Source of the DNA: Pyrus communis
Lineage: Eukaryota > Streptophyta > Magnoliopsida > Rosales > Rosaceae
DNA length: 64,000 nt
Assembly (NCBI RefSeq): GCF_963583255.1
Contig: NC_084804.1
Location: forward strand, 16,124,723-16,188,722
Reading direction: 5' to 3'
The position numbers and the translations under genes were made by a program. Within the stretch, counting starts at the first letter, position 1; each line of letters begins with the position of its first letter. The notes beneath the pieces were generated by a model. The model saw nothing but the letters and a program-made list of their open reading frames with translations. It was not told the DNA's origin and ran no database searches. This document shows positions 12,878 through 23,201 of this stretch, in pieces.

Positions 12878-14727
12878 TGTGAACACGAAAAATTCCTGAA
12901 ACAAGAAACAAGAATACGTGTACAAAAATAATATTTTTGTGTTTAATGATTTTGGGGTTACGATCTCTCTCAAATTTGGTCCTCTGATTCTATCTTCGTA
13001 GGGTGTAGGTTTGTGGATGAGTTGTTGATCCAAAGGGCCGTCGGGGCTTGATCTAAGGATGAACAGTTCGTAGGGTGTAGGTTTGTGGATGAGTTGTTGA
13101 TCCAAAGGGCCGTCGGGGCTTGATCTAAGGATGAACAGTTGATGAACGAATCTTCAAGGGGCGTTGGGCTTGATCTTGAAGAATGGGTGTATGGGTTTGT
13201 TAAGGTTGTTGATCCAAAGGGCCGTTGGGGCTTGATCTTAGGATGAACAGTTGATGAATGGATCTTCAAGGGGCGTTGGGCTTGATCTTGAAGAATGGGT
13301 GTATGGATTTCTTCAAGGGCTTTTGGGCTTGATCTTAAAGGTTGATGGATGAGCAGATCTTCAAGGGCTTTTAGGCTTAGTCTTGAAGAACGATTGGATG
13401 TGTGGATTTGTTGAGGTTGTTGATCCAAAAGGCCGTTGGGGCTTGATCTTAGGATGAACGGATGATGAATGATGAACACTTTCTTCAAGGGGCCGTCGGG
13501 GCTTGATCTTGAGTTGGTGGGAGTTCTTCAAGGGCCGTTGGGGCTTGATCTTGAAGGAGGATTTGACGAAGAACGAAGAGTGCTTTCTTGATCCTTCGGG
13601 ATTTTCTTGAGAGCTTTAGAACTTTAAGGCTTCAAGGTTTTGGTCCCCCCTCCATTCCTCTTGATGGAAAAGCCTATTTATAGGCTTTGAGAGTGAATCA
13701 CCACCATTCATTTTTTTGGTGAAGTGAGTGGAGGTTGTAGGTGAAGTGAGTGGAGGTTGTAGGTGAAGTAAGTGGATGTTGTAGGTGAAGTAAGTGTGTG
13801 AGGTTGGTGAAGTAAATAAATGTTGTAATTTTAATACATTGGTTAACATTTATTTTACTGAAATTTCGATGTCTACAAATGCCCCCACTTCAAGGCGCGT
13901 CGTAGACATGTGCTTGTCATGTGTAGAAGATGCGTTTTGAAGTCCTTTAATGTAGATGTCAACCCAAGGGCCGTCGAGGCTTGATCTTGAATTGGGCTGT
14001 AAATTTCTTCAAGGGCCATCGAGGCTTGATCTTGAGTTCGACCGGAAGATTTTCTGGTTTCCTCCAATCGTTGATTTTCCACAGGCTTAATCTTGAACTG
14101 GGCTGGAGGATTCTTTTGGTCTCCCCCGAAGGTCTGAACTTACTCCTTTTATCTGGAGTTGAATTTGATTCAAGGGTGGTGAACACTTGATTTTGAATCG
14201 GACTTGTGATTTCTTCAAGGGCCATCGAGGCTTGATCGAACGATTGGATGTGTGGATTTGTTGAGGTTGTTGATCCAAAGGGTCGTTGGGGCTTGATCTT
14301 AGGATGAACGGATGATGAATGATGAACACTTTCTTCAAGGGGCCGTCGGGGCTTGATCTTGAGTTGGTGGGAGTTCTTCAAGGGCCGTTGGGGCTTGATC
14401 TTAAAGGAGGATTTGACGAAGAACGAAGAGTGCTTTCTTGATCCTTCGGGATTTTCTTGAGAGCTTTAGAACTTTAAGGCTTCAAGGTTTTGGTCCCCCC
14501 TCCATTCCTCTTGATGGAGAAGCCTATTTATAGGCTTTGAGAGTGAATCACCACCATTCATTTTTTTGGTGAAGTGAGTGGAGGTTGTAGCTGAAGTGAG
14601 TGGAGGTTGTAGGTGAAGTAAGTGGATGTTGTAGGTGAAGTAAGTGTGTGAGGTTGGTGAAGTAAATAAATGTTGTAATTTTAATACATTGGTTAACATT
14701 TATTTTACTGAAATTTCGATGTCTACA
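12878..14727 (-). mobile_element. Collapsed gypsy relic of the same family as 21637-31330
   Basis: Reading down the minus strand: a truncated 5' LTR (14727-14239), about 360 bp of 3'-internal sequence (14238-13878), then a complete 3' LTR (13877-12878, starting TGTAGACATCGAAATTTC and ending TTCGTGTTCACA). The same LTR termini and the same CAAGATCAAGCCCCGACGG-type internal repeats occur in the intact-length gypsy at 21637-31330. Flanks are AATAT (12873-12877) and AATAC (14728-14732), a TSD with one change. Everything from the 5' LTR end through gag and pol is missing. The junction near 14238 lies at GCTTGATC/GAACGATTGG, where both partners share short homology. Confidence 0.8.
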
Positions 14728-14975
14728 AATACAATAATACATATTTAATATTCAATATATATCCTATGACCGTTGTATTTTATAGTAGGTTTTTTTTAGT
14801 AGTTTAACTTTAAAATCATCAAAATAATTTTTTTCTTAATGGGTCGAAACGAGTTATCCACGTATTACCTGCATGTAAATCCATTAAGTTCTTAAGAGGT
14901 GACCTGGTAACGACCCGATTAGTTTTAATGCTATGTTAATAGGTCGTGTAAAAAATTCTCAGATCTAGGATTAAA

Positions 14976-15400
14976 ACCACTTAAACTTATTACAACAAAA
15001 TCCTAAAAATAGGGAAAATAAAAGATACCAAGTTCACTACATATGGTTAGTAAATTAAGGCATAGTTGGAATGTTACTCGTCTCGTCAAATTTCACTTCA
15101 ACAAATAATCAAACGGAAAAAAATCATCTTAAATTACTAAACATGTAGTATAGCACACTGCCACATAAATATTACTTCAAAACATAAAAATACATTTGTC
15201 TTTCAAGTACTACATAGTGTCTAGACTTGGAAAATAGGTTTTCTTTGTGTTGTTTATGTGTTCATACCCGTTATCTTAACGGGTGACCTAATAACGACCT
15301 GACATGTTAATGGTTTGACTCGAAACCTGTTACATTTGTATTTTTTTGTGTTAGATTAACAGATTGTGCAAGAAATTGCAGGCATATCAGAGCTTGCCAT
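14976..15400. other. Non-coding, with a hAT-family deletion derivative at about 15222-15390
   Basis: About 15222-15390 starts TAGACTTGG and contains ACCCGTTATCTTAACGGGT and CGACCTGACA motifs of the hAT family. It ends near AGAAATTGCAGGCA, the reverse complement of the family's TGGCAATTTCTT start. No matching TSD was found. The rest is unassigned. Confidence 0.4.
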
Positions 15401-15410
15401 ATAGGGCATT

Positions 15411-16290
15411 TTGGATAGGCAACTTTTAGTCTCTCTTGGAATCTCAGCTGAGTCTAGCTCCTTCTATAGTCTCTGTTCTTTGGCATCCCCTCCATGTTCT
15501 TGGGTCAAAGTGAATACTAATGGCTTTACTAAAGGTAACCCGGGTCATGCAGCTTATGGTGGGGTTTTTCAAGCTTCTACGAGTTATTTTCTTGGTGGTT
15601 TCTCCCTAAGCTTGGGGCATCGTACTTCTTTTTATGCGGAATTCCATGCTGTCATCCTGTTGTGGAGTTGGATCACGCGCGGGGCTAGCAAAATTTATGT
15701 CTTGAAAGTGACTCTTCTAGCGTGATATCTTGTTTTGCTTCTAGATTTTTCTCTCCTTATTGGTTGCTCCAGACATGTTGAAAAAAATTGTATTTTCCAA
15801 TTGCAGAACATGGTAATCAGTTGTTCTCATACATTTCGAGAAGGGAATGCAGTTGCTGACAAATTAGCCAATTTTGGGCTTCTCTTGTCTTTACTTGTTT
15901 GACAGCATGCTCCATCTATAGAGATTCTTCCTCGTCTACACTCCGATTTCTTGGGCATGCTAGCGTACATATTTGTCTCCTCTTCTTAATGTGTGATTTT
16001 CTTGTTTACCTAATCTTGTCTTGTAGGTTCTTGCCTTTTAGGTTTATAGAGGGGTTTGGGCCTATGTCCACCCAATCTTTTTCTTGTATTTTCTTTTTGA
16101 AGAGGGGTAAGTCTATGTTCCCCCTCCTTTTACTTGTATTTGTATTTCATTTTGCTTGCTCTATGAGGGGAAAAGTTCATGTTCTCCTGATTAGGTGTAA
16201 CTTCTTTTTTCATATTAATAAATTTCTCTCATACTGTTGAGGTTTTCCTAAAACAAATAATAAAATTAAAATAAAATAAAAAATAAAAGT
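15411..16290 (+). pseudogene. 5'-truncated LINE (non-LTR retrotransposon) 3' end with RNase H domain
   Basis: The plus strand encodes the plant-LINE RNase H domain in pieces: CSWVKVNTNGFTKGNPG, YGGVF, FYAEFHAVI, then after a one-base frame change LESDSSSVIS, and near 15840 REGNAVADKLANFGL. The first catalytic aspartate of the usual NTDG motif is an asparagine here. A T-rich tail region follows (15900-16240), and then an A-rich end of repeated AAATAAAA units (about 16250-16287) that resembles a retroposed poly(A) tail. Known: LINEs truncate at the 5' end on insertion. No reverse transcriptase or endonuclease part is present. The copy is dead. Confidence 0.75.
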
Positions 16291-16920
16291 GAGTTTCACA
16301 CATCCTTTTTAACTTCTCACATACCCCTCTTTATTTACGGTTTTCAAATTAAATAATTTAAATAGAATCAACAACTAAAATTAAATAAGGGTTTGTAAAA
16401 GACTAAAAGGAGCATGTGAAAAACCTTTTTAAAACTCATTTTCTCTACATTATCGAGTTATTTCATCTCATTTTTCTTTTTCTTATTTAGAGCAGTTCCA
16501 CCGGGGAACAAATAGGCCAGCACCCAGCCAAATTATTAGCCCGGCACCTAGCCATTCCACTCCAGCTCAGCAGATAGGCTGGCAACCAGCCCAAGCCAGG
16601 CAAGAAACCGGCCCAGAATCGACAGACCCAACAACGGGGTCATTTGACATTAGGTTTGCGTCAGACGTCAAAGCCTCCTGTGACCTGTCGAAAGCGACTG
16701 AGGCGGAGGAAGACGTTTGCAAAAGATAGAAAAGAAGAGGGCGTGGGCATTGGCGGAGATAAGGCGTTGAGCCGGATCGAAGGGCTTGTTGACGGCTCAG
16801 CGTCGCTTGTGTGGTTCGTCGAAACTGGCTGATCGTACGATGTCCCTTGGTATGCCTGCTTCTGCTTCTCTTCCCGCACGGTCGACGCCATGAAAGAGAA
16901 GAAAGAGAAAAAGCGCTAGG

Positions 16921-18202
16921 TAGGGGTGGGTTCAAAAAACCGAAAACTGAAAAAAATCGAAAGCCAAACCGAATCGAGGTCGAAAAACCCGAACAAAAAA
17001 AAACCGAACCGAACCGAATTTGGCTGGTTTAATTTCGGTTTTTGAGGTTTGGAAACCGAACCGGACTGAACCGAACCGAAAAAAAAATTATATATAAATA
17101 CTAAAAAATACATGTTGCCGTCAGGGTTTGAACCCTTTCCCTGCGGGTTGGGGTTGGTTGTTGCAAGCCAACTTGACTGTAGGCTTTGTGTTGTTATAAT
17201 TGTACCAGTAATTTATTTATAGGTTTCTTATGTTTAATGCTTTATAAAATTTCTTAACTTTACAAACCCTAGCCATCTCACTCCCATTTCATTTCAGATC
17301 TCAAACACCTCTCTGTTCCATCCGCTGCTTCCTCTTTGCCTTTGCTTCCTCTCTCTCTCTCTCTCTCCCTCCCTCCCTCTTCCTCTCCTTCCTCTCTTCC
17401 TCCAAATCACTCTATCTCCAGTCTTCTCCTGTCCTCCTCGCGGATTCCTTCTTCCAAACCATGATTTTCCCTCGCCCTTTTCGAGATCCGACGAAAAGAG
17501 GAATTGAAAGAGCTTACGACGATCATGGTGATATCGCTGCAACAAAGGTCGTGGTTTTATTTATTTGTCAGTTCATAGGTTTTTAATTGTATGGTTACCC
17601 ATTTGAAATTTATGTAATTTAAGGTGAAAAAGTTTGTATTTTTCTCTACATATGTTTTGGAATTTTCTAGATCTATTGTGGACTTGACTATGAATTTGAA
17701 TGTGGGCACTAGGCATGCGCTATTGAAGTCCGATTATGGTATTTAGAAGAACCCAATTGCTTTTGTTTTTTTCAATTTGCATCGATCAGTTAATTTGTTG
17801 AGTTATTTCATGATTTTGTAAACTTTAAAGTTTTTGAATTTTGAATCCTGGCGATGTACATTTCCTTGAAGAATATATGTTTATGTATTTGCTTAACTTT
17901 TGAAAATTTGAATTCGTTTTGCTTGATCACAAGTAGTTGAATTACTTGAATATATTCAGGATTTTGAGGCTCTCAATTCTCTGATATATGAGAACTGGGA
18001 GGTTGATAGGTAGGTTCCTTCCATTTACATCATTTAAAAATAAAAATAAAAAACCGAAAAAAAACCAAAATCGAACCGAAAAAAACAGAAACAGAAAAAA
18101 ACCGAACCGAAAAAAAATGAACCGAACCAAACCGAATCAAAATTTCGGTTCGGTTTCGGTTTTGGCAAAAAACCGAACCGTTTTGAACCGAACCCAACCC
18201 TA
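16921..18202 (+). mobile_element. hAT-type element with 8-bp TSD carrying gene-like fragments (1282 bp)
   Basis: Begins TAGGGGTGGGTTC and ends GAACCCAACCCTA, so the termini are inverted repeats. It is flanked by GCGCTAGG on both sides (16913-16920 and 18203-18210), an exact 8-bp TSD that is diagnostic for hAT. Both subterminal regions are dense in AACCGAA/TTCGGTT motifs, a pattern seen in hAT transposase-binding regions. The interior (about 17120-18010) is different in character. It has a CT-rich leader-like stretch, an ATG-initiated exon-like ORF and splice-like borders (see 17461-18009). No transposase is present. Confidence 0.8.
17461..18009 (+). pseudogene. Captured host gene fragment inside the hAT element (candidate)
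   Basis: A CT-rich stretch (17334-17400) resembling a plant 5' leader is followed by an ATG at 17461. A 29-codon open frame (starts MIFPRPFRDPTKRG, ends DIAATK) runs to AAAG|GT at 17547. After a 412-nt AT-rich intron-like stretch, ATTCAG|G at 17959 opens a 50-nt exon-like frame (DFEALNSLIYENWEVD) ending AG|GT at 18009. The phases agree: exon A ends on a codon boundary and exon B is open from its first base. Inferred: a host gene's first exons captured by the transposon (Pack-TYPE). I do not recognise the donor gene, and a chance ORF pair remains possible. Confidence 0.4.
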
Positions 18203-18469
18203 GCGCTAGGGTCCTGTAAATTGTGGGGGGTTAGAAAGAAAAGGGCAAATGCAAAGAAATTAAGAAAGTAAACAATTAATAATATTTTTTTATAAAGTCA
18301 GAAATTAAAAATAAAATTATTATCTTTAATTATTTTATAATTAAAAAAATAATATTTTAATAAAATTGACTAGGCTATTTTTTGCTAATGGTGAATATGC
18401 ATTTGGTCTATTACTGTTTATTGGGGTCTATTACTGTTCACTGAGTAGATAAATGCGTTGAGTGCTGTT

Positions 18470-19700
18470 GCATTTGTGTAAGGGATGGATTTGCTCTTAG
18501 ATCTATCAGTTATGCATGTCAGCTTCAAGGACCCCAAAAAGTAGCATCCCCACCCCACAGAGAAGTCCTGGGTTTGGGATTAAGTCAAGTTTAAAATGGG
18601 ATGTTGTCATGTTAACTGAAACGCGTCAAGTCCCAAATCACATATTGAAGATATTTGTGATGTTAAAATGCAGCACACTTGCATCAAAATGTTGACACGT
18701 AGAAGCTATTGTACCGGCGTAAATGCGGTTGGACTAATTGCACCATCGCAATCTACTAGTCATGAATTGTATTCTTTTCAAGTTTTCATGATGAAAATCC
18801 GACTATAAATACTTAATTAGGCCAAATTCAAATATACATAAAAAGTACTGTTTATCTTGTTACACCATTCGGTTTGATTTATCATTAATTAAATGAGATA
18901 TTGGGAAGCAGGAATATTTTCTGGCATCGCATAAGACCTTTTAAAATTGAATAAAAGGAAAGAAAATGAAACTTTAGGGCCAATTGCTTTGGCATGTAAT
19001 GGAAATTGGTAAGTGCCATTTTCATGAGAGTGGTCCAGAGCAACCTTGATTAGTAAAAGTTGCCTGCGTGTGTATATCGGCCTAAAGTCCAAGCCCGATA
19101 AAGAAGCCTTCAAGTGAGCAGAGGGCCCAGGCCCTTGCTTATGAAAGGAATTTGCCTGAAATCATTCTATTTATAAATCGAATTATTGAACTGATCAAAT
19201 TTAAAGAAGTTGACATTTTCATGAATTAATAATAACATATCGATGAAACTGAAAATTGATTATTTTCATCAACTAGGATTGTCAAATTAATCATTTAAGC
19301 CGATTTTTCAATTACTTTTCACAGTTCACTTTTAGAGCTAATACTAATCCTATATATGTAAACAATAATGTTAGTTAAATCATGATGTCGTAAGTGATGT
19401 GTGCATGCTAGGTTGGGCACCACATCATGTAGAAACATATAAACTTCTCTAGTTATAGTTAAAAACCGAAACTATCGACCATGGACTCGGGAAGCAGGCT
19501 ATATTGTGCCGCACGTTGATTGTATGACTCTGTGATCTGCTACTTTATGAAAAATCAAACAGTTATTGACAAAACCGAGGTACACATGCATTGTTAATAA
19601 TGTAATATTGCATTTTTATTCATGTAATCTGCAAGTACATGAAAATCACAATGCTTAATATTGGTGGTGAATAGCAGAAATGGTCCCGCCGCGAGCCCTT
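18470..19700. other. Intergenic, nothing recognised
   Basis: AT-rich sequence without recognisable domains. The open frame on the minus strand near 19113-18889 has no recognisable motif and is left uncalled. Confidence 0.5.
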
Positions 19701-19734
19701 CTGTTAGAGCCACCACCTGCCGTTGCCGTTAGCT

Positions 19735-20092
19735 ACGGTTGAATATCATCTGTACTATATTCTCCAGACTGCCTTGAGACGTCAAAAGTGTTTACAAGAG
19801 CAAGCATCATTATTTGCAGACATCATTGCTGCCTTTGGCTTGGAGGAGGATTCTCTCCCCTCCTAATCTCTCTCCCTCGTACTTGAACGGTTACGGTTAA
19901 GTCAGGTCAACGTCTTTTATTGATTTTTTTTATAGAGACAATAAAATAAAAAACAAAGTGTGAGAGAATGGGAGGGAAGTGGAGAGAATGTGATGAGAAT
20001 AGAAGGAGAGAGAATCCTACTCAGGTTTTTGGCAAACGACAGATGATGATGACGACCAGAGACTGCAAGTCTGCGAGAGCAGCAGCACAATA
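19735..20092 (+). pseudogene. Exon-like host sequence interrupted by a MITE (candidate)
   Basis: The plus strand has an open frame through EYHLYYILQTALRRQKCL and QEQASLFADIIAAFGLEEDS, which runs into the MITE at 19847. Beyond the MITE an open stretch (TQVFGKRQMMMTTRDCK) ends with TAA at about 20092. The amphipathic composition looks protein-like, but I recognise no family, and upstream the frame meets a stop near 19711. It may be the last exon of a lost gene or a chance ORF. Confidence 0.25.
19847..20018. mobile_element. Palindromic MITE, copy 1 (about 170 bp)
   Basis: Ends AGGATTCTCTCCCC and GGAGAGAGAATCCT form an inverted repeat that extends inward through purine/pyrimidine-rich arms. The centre has AACGTCTTTTATTGATTTTTTTTATAG. 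A second, shorter copy lies in reverse orientation at about 61259-61412. The TSD is not resolved. Confidence 0.55.
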
Positions 20093-21065
20093 ATATGGCA
20101 AAGGACGGACACTAACTGAATCACTGATGCACTATACCTGTAAACCCTTATCATACTTGTTTTAGTAAACCGTATGCTTAGAGGTTTATCTATATTCGTT
20201 GTGCTTTTCACACACATGTGAACAATCTCACGAAACAGCCCACATCTCTAGCTACATATTACTTTTATTTGGTGGGCAATGTATTACACACATAACTTGA
20301 CGATGTTGGTTTGTATTTTGTTTTGTTTTTCCCCTTGATAATTTTCTCAGGCAGCGTATCATTTTGTGAGACGCAGATTTAGTTCCTGATGATTATGTTT
20401 TAGTTATCCAAGATTCTTACTATTCATTGAAATTTGAGGAGAGCCTTTTTCGTTTTTCTATCATTCCTTATATCTGTCTTGATCAAAAGATGTTTATAAT
20501 TCATATGTGAATCACACAATATCTTTTAACTGGTAATGTTGTTTTTATGACTAATTATTATGTAGTTATTAACTTATTCTGAGTTAAAGTGTACTTTTGT
20601 TGTGGATCTTCATTTGGTCGTTTTGTTGGTGCAGCTGGGATAAACTCTCTGAAATCTTGGCTGTACGGATGCTTATTGTTTTTAGATTGTCATACTTTAA
20701 TTTGGATGGAAACTAGTATGCAGCTGGAAACTACAAAACTTCCAATTCCCAAACAGCGCATGTGACAGGATTGCTTGTTGAGCTCTACTTTTGGAGAAGG
20801 AAGAAGAATGTATGAAATTAATTCCGGAATAAGTTCAATGAGGCAACGCTGTACAACGTTACCGTAACGAAGATGCCAGTAGGATTTGAATCAGTTCCAG
20901 TTTTAAGGCACTGCAATAGAATCGCCTGATGTAAGACTACTATATAAGGGTAAGTGCATAATCTGAATTTATTTTCCATTTTTCCTAGCATGAGGTGCGA
21001 GACATATTTTTCGTAGTGTTATAAGCGTATACAATTATACATATACAGTTACGGTACATTTATAT
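20093..21065. other. Non-coding, host-derived sequence of unknown function
   Basis: No domain recognised. A TTTTGTTGGTGCAG acceptor-like site near 20636 precedes a short open stretch, so this may be transcribed host sequence (introns or 3' untranslated region) of the gene disrupted at 21169. That is speculative. Confidence 0.3.
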
Positions 21066-21168
21066 ATGCAAGCACGGTTCATCCTGAAATACAGAAAGAT
21101 TGGGGACTACGACATGCTCAAGTGTGATGATGACTTCATTGCCTCGTGCTGCAGGATGATCATAGATG
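21066..21168 (+). pseudogene. 5' piece of a host ORF split by the nested copia insertion
   Basis: An ATG at 21066 opens a frame containing ILKYRKIGDYDMLKCDDDFI. It runs into the copia LTR at 21169. When the transposon and one copy of the AGATG target duplication are removed, the frame continues uninterrupted at 35813 (LLTLLPVKLSKVCGIDQEY) to TGA at 35881-35883, giving 57 codons in all. Family not recognised, and the length is modest, so it may be an exon fragment or chance. Confidence 0.35.
21164..21168. repeat. Target site duplication AGATG of the outer copia (left)
   Basis: AGATG immediately left of the TGTTGTAAAC LTR start. The same pentamer is at 35808-35812, immediately right of the other LTR. 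Confidence 0.85.
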
Positions 21169-21564
21169 TGTTGTAAACTAGACCAAAAACCAATCAAGCA
21201 ATAAACAAAACCCAACGATTTCAGAGTTCGTCCAATATAGGAGTAGCCCTCTAACAATGGAAGCTTTATTGATTACCAACAAATAAAAGAGAACTCACAA
21301 ACACAAAGTGTTCTCAAGTATACAAACTTATGCCTCTCAAAAACTCTCCTACACAAAACTCTATTCCACATCCATCTATTTATGCTAATAGATGTCATAG
21401 GTTTACACAAAGTCCCTAGAATATAGGAAACCAAATCCTATACTAAAACCAAATCCCAAACCAACTAGGAAATACAAATCTAAATGTCTTGCATCCAATA
21501 TATCCTAATCCTTGTTTGATTGTTATTTTAGTTTAGGCATGTTGATTTAATGCCATATCCAACA
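21169..21564 (-). repeat. 3' LTR of the outer copia
   Basis: 396-bp terminal repeat, pairing with 35412-35807. Boundaries are set by TG/CA, the adjacent AGATG TSD and the minus-strand polypurine tract at 21565-21576. Confidence 0.9.
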
Positions 21565-21636
21565 ACCTCCACCTTGGCATGAAATCCATAACGAGGCATC
21601 AAACAACTTCCATTGCTCCACCATATCGCAAGATCA

Positions 21637-23201
21637 TGTAGACATCGAAATTTCAGTAAAACAAATGTTCACCAATGCATTAAAGTTTTGACGTGTCAAG
21701 GCATACATGGCATACGCCACGTGTTGTACAAATTGTACACATGGCGTGTGACTCAACAAAATAGGAAGAAATACCCTTGAAGGATTAAACAAGTTTTTCT
21801 TCTCATTTTGGGCAATGACAAGGCAAGTACATTTCAATCCATTGAGGATCAAAACAAGTTTTTCTTCTCATGTTGGGCAATGACAAGGCAAGCACACTTC
21901 AATCCATTACGGATCAAAGCAAGTTTTTCTCATTTGGGCAATGACAAAGCATACACATTTCAAGTTTAAAATGGTGTTAAGTGGGAAATTAGGCCATAAG
22001 TTAGACCACTTCAAGTTTAAAATGGTATTAAGTGGGAAATTAGGCCATAAGTTACACCACTTCAATTTCAATATTTCATTAAGTGGGAAAATTAGGCAAT
22101 GGTGCTTGGAAAGGAAAAAAATATTTTGTGGTGGTGATTCATTCTCAAAGCCTATAAATAGGCTTCTCCATCAAGGTATCAAGCATAAAGGAATTCACAA
22201 ATACATTTCTCTACTCCAAAATTAGAAGAGAATTCCCCAAATCCTTGAAGCTTTGAAACTCCAAAGCTTCCAACCATCCAAATTCCCAAGAATTCCGAAG
22301 GATCAAGAAAGCTCTCTTCGTTCTTCGTTAAACCATTATTCGAGATCAAGCCCCGACGACCCTTGAAGAAAGCGTTCATCCGTTCATCCTAAGCATAAGC
22401 CCCCAACGGCCCTTTGGATCAACAACCTCAACAAATCCACACATCCAATCGTTCTTCAAGATTAAGCCCAAAAAGCCCTTGAAGATCCGCTCATCCATCA
22501 ACCTTCAAGATCAAGCCCAAAAGCCCCTTGAAGAAATCCACACAACCATTATTCAAGATCAAGCCCCGACGGCCCTTGAAGAAAGTGTTCATCGTTCATC
22601 CTAAGATCAAGCCCCAACGGCCCCTTGGATCAACAGCACAAACAAATCCACACATCCAATCGTTCTTCAAGATTAAGCCCAAAAGCCCTTGAAGATCCGC
22701 TCATCCATCAACCTTCAAGATCAAGCCCAAAAGCCCTTGAAGAAATCCACACAACCATTATTCAAGATCAAGCCCCGACGGCCCTTGAAGAAAGTGTTCA
22801 TCGTTCATCCTAAGATCAAGCCCCAACGGCCCCTTGGATCAACAGCACAAACAAATCCACACATCCAATCGTTCTTCAAGACTAAGCCCAAAAGCCCTTG
22901 AAGATCTGCTCATCCATCAACCTTCAAGATCAAGCCCAAAAGCCCCTTGAAGAAATCCATACACCCATTCTTCAAGATCAAGCCCAACGCCCCTTGAAGA
23001 TCCGTTCATCAACTGTTCATCCTTAGATCAACCCCCGACGGCCCTTTGGATCAACAACTCATCCACAAACCTACACCCTACGAAGATAGAATCAGAGGAC
23101 CAAATTTGAGAGAGATCGTAACCCCAAAATCATAAACACAAAAATATTATTTTGTACACGTTATTCTGGTTTCTTGTTTCAAAGAAACTTTCGTGTTCAC
23201 A
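21637..23201 (+). repeat. 5' LTR of the gypsy element
   Basis: 1565 bp. It contains two 51-bp units of the TTTAAAATGGTNTTAAGTGG type (about 21960-22058). A palindromic promoter motif AAGCCTATAAATAGGCTT gives a TATA box near 22153-22160. The 3' half is built from imperfect repeats of CAAGATCAAGCCC..CGGCCCTTGAAGAA. The short ORFs here with IKPRRPL-like repeats are products of this repetition, not genes. Confidence 0.9.
22153..22160 (+). promoter_or_regulatory. TATA box in the gypsy 5' LTR
   Basis: TATAAATA centred in AAGCC...GGCTT inverted arms. The identical site lies in the 3' LTR near 30282-30289 and, reversed, in the relic LTRs near 13677 and 14527. Confidence 0.55.

Larger units (their letters stand above)
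5322..14967 (-). mobile_element. hAT-type element, copy 3, expanded by nested CACTA and gypsy insertions
   Basis: Outer element of a three-layer nest. Left end TAGACCTGCC (5322), right end TCAGATCTA (14967), and an exact 8-bp TSD on both sides. Pieces at 5322-5512, 12513-12877 and 14728-14967 match, in reverse orientation, successive parts of the hAT copies at 3067-4184 and 52894-54008. Examples are the segment around the AATGTGTTTGGTATTT block near 12580 and the CTTAATGGGTCGAAACGAG block near 14840. Some hAT sequence expected beside the right CACTA border is missing, so a deletion removed the CACTA right end together with part of the host element. Confidence 0.75.
16491..18469 (-). mobile_element. 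TIR element of the GAGCARYTCCAC family, copy 1, interrupted by a hAT
   Basis: The left end reads GAGCAGTTCCACCGG and the right end (reverse complement near 18469) GCAACAGCACTCAACGC, a weak inverted repeat. The sequence GACATTAGGTTTGCGTCAGACGTCA near 16645 matches, reversed, AGGTTTGACGCAAGCCTAATGTCA at 52467. The GTCTATTACTGTTCACTGAGTAGAT region near 18430 matches, reversed, the left end of the element at 51322. So this is an opposite-strand relative of 51322-52649. Its ends and TSD are not firmly resolved. Confidence 0.45.

Noticed and set aside
17988..18203. Lysine/asparagine-rich ORFs at the hAT ends, also 16811-17113
   Set aside because: They are frames through the AACCGAA subterminal repeats of the hAT element.
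22380..23060. CRISPR-like or protein-coding repeats (CAAGATCAAGCCC units)
   Set aside because: Units and spacers are irregular, the genome is a plant nuclear one, and the array lies in the LTR of a gypsy element. The IKPRRPL-type ORFs in the LTRs, also at 12970-14381 and 29112-31030, are by-products.
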